A DNA stretch of 7,420 nt from Stenotrophomonas sp. Lineage in GTDB: Bacteria > Pseudomonadota > Gammaproteobacteria > Xanthomonadales > Xanthomonadaceae. The DNA lies in the NCBI GenBank assembly GCA_003248565.1, contig QFOV01000166.1, forward strand, positions 1 through 7,420. The letters run 5' to 3'. Positions 1-4,794 of this stretch are shown in pieces. The notes beneath the pieces are model-generated. The model ran no database searches. It was not told the origin of the DNA and worked only from the letters and a program-made list of their open reading frames with translations. A program made the translations under genes and the position numbers. The number at the start of each line of letters is the position of its first letter. Positions within the stretch are counted from its first letter, which is position 1.

Positions 1-1227
1 GTAACCACCGGATGCGGCCATGTCACCCATCGACACCACCACCGGCTTGCCGGCGGCCTTGAGCGCTTCCACTTCACGGCGGATCTGCTCGGAGGCGAAC
101 ACTTCGCCGCCCGGCGAGTCCACGCGCAGTACCACTGCCTTCACGTCGTCGTCGTCGCGTGCTTCGCGCAGCAATGCCGAGGTCGAAACGCCACCGATAC
201 GGCCAGCCGGCAGGTCGCCGCCGGCGATCTCGCCTTCGGCAACCACCACGGCAACCTGCGGACGCGAATCCATCGGCGAGCGACGTGCGTCGAGCTGGGT
301 CAGGTACTCGCCCAGGCCGATCTCGGTGAGCAGTGCGTCCACTTCTTCGCGGGTCTTCAGGCCATCCACCAGCTTCTGCTGCAGGGCGAAACGGGCCAGG
401 TCACCCTCGGCGGCGGCAATGCCTTCGGGCAGCGTGTCGATGCCGGCAGCCAGCTGCGCGGCGTCGAGCTTGCGTGCCTTGGCGATGTCGCCCAGGTAGC
501 GCTGCCACACGTCGTTCATCCAGAACAGGTCGGCTTCCTTGGCCTGCGGCGAGGCGGCATCGAGCACATAGGGCTCAGCGGCAGACTTGAATTCACCGAC
601 CTTGAACAGGTGCACGTCCACGCCCAGCTTGTCCTGCAGACCGCTGCGGAAGTACTGGCGATAGCGACCCAGACCTTCCAGCAACAGGCCGCCCATCGGG
701 TCGAGGTAGACCTCATCGGCCTGCGCGGCCAGCAGGTACTGCGACTGGCCCATGTTTTCGCTGAAGGCCACGACCTGCTTCTTGGCCGCACGCAGATCCT
801 GCAGCGCGGCGGTTACTTCACGCATCGAAGCAAAGCCACTGGGCTGCAGCTTGTCCAGCTGCAGCACCACGCGGTTGATCTTCTTGTCGTCCTTGGCCGC
901 TTCGATGGCGCGGATCAGATCGCGCAGCTGCAGCTCTTCGGCATTGGTTTCACCCAGCGCCTTGCCCAGCGCGCGGCTGAGCGGGTCGGTGCTGTACTGC
1001 TCGACCAGACGGCCTTCCGGCGCGATCACCAGGGTGGTGCCTTCCTGCAGCACGGTCGTCGACGAAGCGCCCTTGCCCACGGCGACCATCAAACCGATCA
1101 GGATCAGGAACAGCAAGCCGAAGAACAGCAGGTTGAGGATCAACCGGCGGGTGAAGTTCATCACGTCCCAGATGCCGATGAAGAAGCTGGCAACGGGATT
1201 GCGGCGTGGCACTGGAGGGGGATTCAT
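1..1227 (-). CDS. sppA: Signal peptide peptidase SppA (67K type), N-terminal 409 residues, partial
   Basis: SppA is an inner-membrane serine protease of family S49 that degrades cleaved signal peptides on the periplasmic side. The reading frame stays open from the ATG at 1227 to position 1, giving 409 codons; the E. coli enzyme has about 618, so the C-terminal third lies outside the window. Visible features are a cytoplasmic N-terminus, one membrane helix at about residues 29-50 (rich in L, F and I), and a first S49 domain with the catalytic lysine in GEFKSAAEPY (K214, equivalent to E. coli K209). The second S49 domain has VDSPGG and then MAASGGY, whose serine, S406, is equivalent to E. coli S409. 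Both members of the Ser/Lys dyad are therefore present. GGAG lies 5 nt before the ATG and supports the start. The gene lies 70 bp downstream of the MATE gene on the same strand and may be co-transcribed with it. The identification is secure. Confidence 0.96.
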   Translation of the reverse strand, partial: MNPPPVPRRNPVASFFIGIWDVMNFTRRLILNLLFFGLLFLILIGLMVAVGKGASSTTVLQEGTTLVIAPEGRLVEQYSTDPLSRALGKALGETNAEELQLRDLIRAIEAAKDDKKINRVVLQLDKLQPSGFASMREVTAALQDLRAAKKQVVAFSENMGQSQYLLAAQADEVYLDPMGGLLLEGLGRYRQYFRSGLQDKLGVDVHLFKVGEFKSAAEPYVLDAASPQAKEADLFWMNDVWQRYLGDIAKARKLDAAQLAAGIDTLPEGIAAAEGDLARFALQQKLVDGLKTREEVDALLTEIGLGEYLTQLDARRSPMDSRPQVAVVVAEGEIAGGDLPAGRIGGVSTSALLREARDDDDVKAVVLRVDSPGGEVFASEQIRREVEALKAAGKPVVVSMGDMAASGGY

Positions 1228-1232
1228 GGACG

Positions 1233-1236
1233 CTCC
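1233..1236 (-). promoter_or_regulatory. Ribosome binding site of sppA
   Basis: GGAG on the minus strand, 5 nt upstream of the ATG at 1227, fixes the start of sppA. No other in-frame ATG lies nearby. The 70-bp gap before it (1228-1297) shows no convincing promoter or T-tailed terminator. Confidence 0.6.
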
Positions 1237-1297
1237 GATTGGGGCTGGTTGCAAGTCAGGATACGCATAACCGGACGCTGCCGGCATGGCCTTTAAG

Positions 1298-2662
1298 TCA
1301 GGGGGCAGCCTGGGTGATCAGCCGACCGCTGCTGACCCGCAGCCGCCAACCCAGCAACACCGCAGCCACGGTCAAACCAATGATCAGGCCGATCCACATG
1401 CCCTGCGGCCCCCAGCCCAGCCCCAGTCCAAGCCCGGCACCGACCGGCATGCCCACGCCCCAATAGGCGAACATGGCAATGAACATCGGCACCCGGGTGT
1501 CCTTGAGCCCACGCAGGGCGCCAGCGGACAGCACCTGGATGCCATCGGGGATCTGGAAGGTGGCCGCATACAACAGCAGGGTGGAGGCCAGCGCGGCCAC
1601 CGCAAGGTCGTCGGTATACAGCCCCACCACCGCGTCATGGCCGAGCAACAAGGCGGTGATCGACACCACCTGGGTCACCAGCACGATGGCATAGCCCGCC
1701 CAGGTGGCACGGCGCACGCCCAGCGGATCGTTGCTGCCGACCGCATGGCCGACGCGCACGGTGGTGGCCTCGGCCACGCCCATCGGGATCATGAAGCACA
1801 GCTGCGCCACGTTGATCGCGATCTGGTGGGCGCTGGCCTCGGTGGCACCGATACGGCCGATCAGCAGCGCGGTGATGATGAACAGACCGCCTTCCATCAG
1901 CACGGTGATGCCGATCGGCAGGCCGGTACGCAGCAGGTCCCAGATCGCGCGCGGGCGCGGCAGTTCGAAATGACTGAACAGCTGCAGGTGGGCGAAGCGC
2001 TTGGTGGTCCACAGGTAGGTGGCGAAGGCCAGCGCCTGCACCCACATGGTCACCGAGGAGGCGATGCCCAGGCCTGCGGCACCGAGCTCGGGGAAGCCGA
2101 ACTTGCCGTTGCACAGCGCGTACCCCAAGGGCCCGAGCACCAGCAGGCCGCCGAAACCGATCAACATGGTCGGCAAGGTCCAATGCATGCCTTCACTGAG
2201 GTAGCGCATGCAGAAGTACAGGGTCAGCGCCGGCACACCCCAACGGATGGCATGCAGGAAGTCGGTGGCACCGGGCACGATCTCGGGCGCGATACCGAAC
2301 GCTGGCAGGAACGCCGGCACCACGCTCAGGAACAGGAACATCAACGCGCTCAGGCCCACGCCCAACCACAGTGCCTGGCGGAACAGCGGGCCGATTTCAC
2401 GGTCACGGCCTGCGCCGTGCAGCTGCGACACCGAGGCGGTGAGCGAGATCAAGGTGCCGATCGGCACCAGCATCGGCAGCCAAAGCAGGGCCGTGCCAAT
2501 GCTGACCGCAGCAAAGGTATCGGTGCCATGGTGGCCGGCGATGGTGTTGTCGACAAAGGCAATAAGACCGGTGGAAACGTGGCCCAGCACCAACGGCAGG
2601 GCGAGCAGTCCGGTCGTCCGCACTTCTTGCATGAAGCGCGGCGTAGCGGGAGACATGGACAT
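1298..2662 (-). CDS. MATE family (NorM-like) multidrug/cation antiporter
   Basis: This is an inner-membrane transporter of 454 residues, the usual NorM length (about 457), expected to export cationic drugs or metabolites in exchange for Na+ or H+. The sequence is hydrophobic throughout, with about twelve membrane helices in two six-helix halves. Residues used for cation coupling in Vibrio cholerae NorM (D36, E255, D371) have counterparts here: D38 in FVDNTIAG, E257 in LMEGGLF, and D373 in QIPDGIQVLSAGALRG. The stretch ending GLKDTR is a strong family signature. Two ATGs occur at 2662 and 2656; neither has a clear Shine-Dalgarno sequence, and I take the first. It follows the DUF3106 gene after 141 bp and precedes sppA. 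The substrate cannot be read from sequence. The family is certain; calling it norM itself would need phylogeny. Confidence 0.95.
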   Translation of the reverse strand: MSMSPATPRFMQEVRTTGLLALPLVLGHVSTGLIAFVDNTIAGHHGTDTFAAVSIGTALLWLPMLVPIGTLISLTASVSQLHGAGRDREIGPLFRQALWLGVGLSALMFLFLSVVPAFLPAFGIAPEIVPGATDFLHAIRWGVPALTLYFCMRYLSEGMHWTLPTMLIGFGGLLVLGPLGYALCNGKFGFPELGAAGLGIASSVTMWVQALAFATYLWTTKRFAHLQLFSHFELPRPRAIWDLLRTGLPIGITVLMEGGLFIITALLIGRIGATEASAHQIAINVAQLCFMIPMGVAEATTVRVGHAVGSNDPLGVRRATWAGYAIVLVTQVVSITALLLGHDAVVGLYTDDLAVAALASTLLLYAATFQIPDGIQVLSAGALRGLKDTRVPMFIAMFAYWGVGMPVGAGLGLGLGWGPQGMWIGLIIGLTVAAVLLGWRLRVSSGRLITQAAP

Positions 2663-2729
2663 AAAACACAGGGACGCGGACTACGGCCGGCGCAGGAAGC
2701 GCACAGATGCCGGGTCGCGGAGTGTGCCT

Positions 2730-2735
2730 ATTCTA
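2730..2735 (-). promoter_or_regulatory. Possible -10 element (TAGAAT) for the MATE gene
   Basis: TAGAAT on the minus strand lies in the 141-bp gap between the DUF3106 stop and the MATE start and matches 5 of 6 bases of TATAAT. A transcript starting about 7 nt downstream would have a leader of roughly 60 nt. No good -35 hexamer is visible at 16-18 bp, so this is only suggestive that the transporter has its own promoter. Confidence 0.25.
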
Positions 2736-2780
2736 CCGTGGCAAGGCTGTTACGGCCCCGCACCGCGGATGAACGGATGG

Positions 2781-2799
2781 CGTGCTGTCGCACAGCGCG
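2781..2799. other. Short hairpin after the DUF3106 gene
   Basis: CGTGCTGT and ACAGCGCG (2781-2788 and 2792-2799) form an 8-bp stem with one G-T pair around a 3-nt loop. It starts 4 nt past the stop codon of the leftward DUF3106 gene. There is no U-run after it, so it is not a canonical intrinsic terminator. It could slow 3' degradation or aid termination. Confidence 0.3.
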
Positions 2800-2803
2800 G
2801 TAC

Positions 2804-3370
2804 TCAGTGCCCGACTTTCTCGCGCAGCCAGGCATCGCGTTGTGCCGGTGCCAAGGCCAGCAACTGGGTGCGCAGTTCTTCACGTTGCTGCGGCGGAGTC
2901 CGCTGCGAAATCAGGCTCAGCTGTTCCAGCTGGGCGGCATCGAGTTGTCGCAGCAGCGCAATCACCGGCTCGCGCTCAGCCGCCGGCAGGTAGCCGAACA
3001 GGGGCTGCAGGCGCGGATACAACACACCCAACTGCGGGCCCAGCAACCAACCATCGCGGTGCATCTGGTCGATGGCCACATAGCGCGCACGCAGGGCCTG
3101 CCGCTGTGCGTCCGGCAGCGCGGCGATTGCCTCCGCCGCCTGGCGGATGCGCTGTTGTTCGCTGGCCGGCAGTGCCTGCCAGGCTGCGTAGCGGCTACGG
3201 AGCTCGCGCTTCTGCGCTGGGCTCATCGAGGCCCATGCATTGCGCGTGCTGATCACGCTGGCACTGCCGGTCGTGGTCGGCAGCCCCGGCAAAGCGGTCG
3301 GCGCAGCCGCCTGCAGCGGCAGCGCAACGACGAGGATCAGGCCCGCCAGAACAGACTTACTCATCGGCAT
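2804..3370 (-). CDS. Exported DUF3106-type protein
   Basis: A 188-residue small protein whose biochemical role is unknown. The N-terminus (MPMSKS, then a hydrophobic stretch to about residue 20, then QAAAPTALPG) is a typical cleavable signal peptide, so the protein is predicted to be periplasmic. The mature part is helical and charged, with repeated tryptophan-containing units: NAWASMSPAQKRELRSRY near residues 45-61, AAWQALPASEQQRIRQ at 62-77, and LAPAQRDAWLR near the end. This W-x(2)-L/M-S/P-x-x-Q-R pattern is the DUF3106 hallmark. The start is chosen at 3370 because GGAG lies 7 nt upstream; the alternative ATG at 3364 would sit 13 nt from it. Either start overlaps the 3' end of the upstream gene, which indicates translational coupling and a shared operon. 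Assignment to DUF3106 is from motif memory, not from a search. Confidence 0.85.
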   Translation of the reverse strand: MPMSKSVLAGLILVVALPLQAAAPTALPGLPTTTGSASVISTRNAWASMSPAQKRELRSRYAAWQALPASEQQRIRQAAEAIAALPDAQRQALRARYVAIDQMHRDGWLLGPQLGVLYPRLQPLFGYLPAAEREPVIALLRQLDAAQLEQLSLISQRTPPQQREELRTQLLALAPAQRDAWLREKVGH

Positions 3371-4373
3371 CGGCCGTCTCCAGCGCTGCACCGGCCGGTT
3401 CCGGACGGCTGGGTTGCGGCTGCGACTCGTCCACCGGGATCGGGCCACCGGCTGCATACCAGGCATGGAAGTCGGCATCGCGGGCCGTGTCCAACGCAGG
3501 ATCGGCCAGCATGGCCGCATCGGCGGCCGCATGCGGGTCTTCGCCCAGTCCGGCCGGGGGACTGTCGTCAGGCAGCGATTCCACCTGCACCGGACCGTTG
3601 TCGATCAGCCCATTGCCAGCATCCGGGTCAGTGCTGACCACCGTATGCGAACGCCACCACCACAGCGCGACCACCGCCAGCAACAGCAACGGCAGACACA
3701 GCAGCAGCCAGGTGCGCAACGTCCAGGGTTTGGCCGGTTTGCGTCGCGGCGCAGGCTTGCGGCGACGCTCCTCTTCCACGCGCGGGCTGTTGCCAGCAGC
3801 AGTGGGCGCAGCGGCGGCGGGCAAGGCGCCGGTAATCACCGAATCGCGCAGCTGTTCGAGTTGCTGCAGCCGCGGCGGCGACAGGTCGCGGATCAGCGCT
3901 TGCACCTGCTCGGCCAAGGCACGCCAGCTGGCGGCATCCGGGTGACCATCTGCATCCACCGGACAGGCACCCGCCAGGGCCTGCCGATAGGCATTGGCGT
4001 CAACGCCCAGCACCGTCGAAGCCGCTGTTTCATCCAGGCCGGCGCCAATCCGCAGCAACAAGGCCAAGCGTTCACCTGCTGCCAGCGTGCCCAGGTGTGC
4101 GAAGGCCGGCTCCCAGTTGCCCGGGCTGGTCGGCTTCAGCAACTGCGGGGTGCTGCACAGCAGGCCCCAGAAACGGGCCGGCCATTCAACCATCAGCAGC
4201 TGCGCTGCATGGCCGGCAAACGCACGCATGGCCACGGCCACCGCGCGTTCACCGACGGCGGCATCGCCAGCCTGCAGCTCGGCAACGACCAGGGCACGGC
4301 GTTCCACCCCGCGCAAGAAGGCGGACAGAGCATTGGCTGCGGCCGGCGAAAGAGGGGCTGGTGCAGCCATCAT
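3357..4373 (-). CDS. Sigma-factor-like protein with a membrane-anchored C-terminal region
   Basis: A 338-residue protein of unproven function. Residues 16-70 (ALSAFLRGVERRALVVAELQ, and later EWPARFWGLL) recall region 2 of a divergent ECF sigma factor. Residues 100-134 (ERLALLLRIGAGLDETAAST followed by VLGVDANAYRQAL) read like a region 4 helix-turn-helix. A basic stretch (198-214) leads into one membrane helix (about 219-240). The tail is acidic and proline-rich, with AAMLADPALDTARDADFHAW at about 286-305. That tail resembles the DUF3619-like membrane protein that, from memory, is found between a sigma gene and DUF3106 in other proteobacteria. The basic residues before the helix and the acidic tail place the N-terminus in the cytoplasm. 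The start at 4373 has GGAG 5 nt upstream and a promoter just before it; a second ATG follows at 4370. The 3' end overlaps the DUF3106 gene. A coding gene is near certain; the sigma/DUF3619 reading is inference. Confidence 0.88.
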   Translation of the reverse strand: MMAAPAPLSPAAANALSAFLRGVERRALVVAELQAGDAAVGERAVAVAMRAFAGHAAQLLMVEWPARFWGLLCSTPQLLKPTSPGNWEPAFAHLGTLAAGERLALLLRIGAGLDETAASTVLGVDANAYRQALAGACPVDADGHPDAASWRALAEQVQALIRDLSPPRLQQLEQLRDSVITGALPAAAAPTAAGNSPRVEEERRRKPAPRRKPAKPWTLRTWLLLCLPLLLLAVVALWWWRSHTVVSTDPDAGNGLIDNGPVQVESLPDDSPPAGLGEDPHAAADAAMLADPALDTARDADFHAWYAAGGPIPVDESQPQPSRPEPAGAALETADADE

Positions 4374-4393
4374 GTGAACTCCGTCATGCCGTG

Positions 4394-4422
4394 ATGATAC
4401 CGAGCGCACACCCCGCTGCCGA
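4394..4422 (-). promoter_or_regulatory. Predicted sigma-70 promoter of the leftward operon
   Basis: On the minus strand, TCGGCA (4422-4417) and TATCAT (4399-4394) are separated by 17 bp. They match 4 of 6 and 5 of 6 bases of the -35 and -10 consensus. Transcription would start near 4387, giving a leader of about 14 nt that just contains the GGAG ribosome binding site of the sigma-like gene. The spacing is ideal, but the call rests on pattern alone. Confidence 0.5.
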
Positions 4423-4467
4423 CGCCCCAAGGCAGCAGCGGACCGATTCCGCAAGCCGCTGCAACAA

Positions 4468-4498
4468 CTTGTGCACAGCGTCAATACGCTGTGACAAG
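4468..4498. repeat. 13-bp inverted repeat with a single bulge
   Basis: CACAGCGT-CAAT-ACGCTGTG is a perfect 8-bp hairpin (4474-4493). The stem continues outward with CTTGT (4468-4472) and ACAAG (4494-4498) after one unpaired G at 4473, for 13 pairs in total. It lies about 95 bp upstream of the predicted transcription start of the leftward operon and 300 bp upstream of priA. There is no T-run on either side. It could be a binding site for a dimeric regulator. Its left edge contains TTGTGCACA, one mismatch from the TTATNCACA DnaA-box consensus. Confidence 0.6.
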
Positions 4499-4525
4499 CG
4501 ACCCATGCACGCCGCCGTGAGACTG

Positions 4526-4590
4526 TATTTCTTTTTTGTTTCACGGATAAGTTATTGATTTTTATTGAATATCTTATGTGGCTATTTTTT
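4526..4590. other. A+T-rich segment with IHF-like site in the divergent gap
   Basis: Only 14 of these 65 bases are G or C, against a strongly GC-rich surround. On the minus strand, AATCAATAACTTA (4560-4548) matches the IHF consensus WATCAANNNNTTR at every fixed position. TTATTGA occurs at 4552-4558 and again at 4562-4568, one helical turn apart. The segment has no coding potential. It could be an easily melted element or simply an A+T-rich promoter upstream region. Confidence 0.55.
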
Positions 4591-4656
4591 GACCAAGTTG
4601 ACCCAAAGGCTTGCTCCATCGCCCTGAACGCGTGGAGCACATTACTCACCCACAGA

Positions 4657-4681
4657 GTTATCCACAGGATGTGTGGATAAC
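4657..4681. promoter_or_regulatory. Pair of perfect DnaA boxes as an inverted repeat
   Basis: TTATCCACA occurs on the plus strand at 4658-4666 and on the minus strand at 4680-4672. With one extra pair of flanking bases they form two 10-bp arms around a 5-nt spacer (GGATG). Both copies are identical to the strongest E. coli DnaA box. A weaker copy, TCACCCACA (7 of 9), lies 12 bp upstream at 4646-4654, and another 7-of-9 match is on the minus strand at 4585-4577. The pair sits 114 bp upstream of the priA start. Confidence 0.7.
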
Positions 4682-4782
4682 AATAAATCTCCAAGCGCAG
4701 CCAGCGTTTACGCCGCATTTATGCAGGACTTCACAGCATCACGATGACGGTGAATGGAGCGAGCCAAGTCGTCGGCTGCGGC

Positions 4783-4788
4783 TAAACT
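4783..4788 (+). promoter_or_regulatory. Possible -10 element (TAAACT) for a leaderless priA mRNA
   Basis: TAAACT keeps the T, A and T that matter most in a -10 box. A start 7 nt downstream of it would be the A of the priA ATG at 4795. No Shine-Dalgarno sequence precedes that ATG; the bases just before it are CTTGCCCC. No good -35 is visible, so the call is tentative. Confidence 0.3.
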
Positions 4789-4794
4789 TGCCCC

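Noticed and set aside
610..1296. Open frame of 228 codons antisense to sppA
   Set aside because: It mirrors the SppA coding sequence, has no ribosome binding site and shows no recognisable protein features.
1277..1309. Possible terminator after the MATE gene (GCTGCC and GGCAGC arms)
   Set aside because: Only 6 bp of stem with a 21-nt loop that includes the stop codon region, and no T-run.
1286..3637. A 783-codon open frame on the plus strand across the MATE and DUF3106 genes
   Set aside because: The product is a low-complexity string rich in H, Q, R and G with no domain. The opposite strand encodes clear MATE, DUF3106 and membrane proteins with start signals. Long antisense frames are common in GC-rich DNA.
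4479..4484. TTGACG on the minus strand as a -35 element
   Set aside because: No -10-like hexamer occurs 16-18 bp downstream, and it lies inside the loop and stem of the 13-bp hairpin.
4374..4718. N-terminal extension of the sigma-like gene to an ATG at 4718
   Set aside because: The frame happens to stay open, but it would cover the A+T-rich segment, the DnaA boxes, the hairpin and the promoter. The ATG at 4373 has GGAG and a promoter at the right distance, and protein-like composition begins there.
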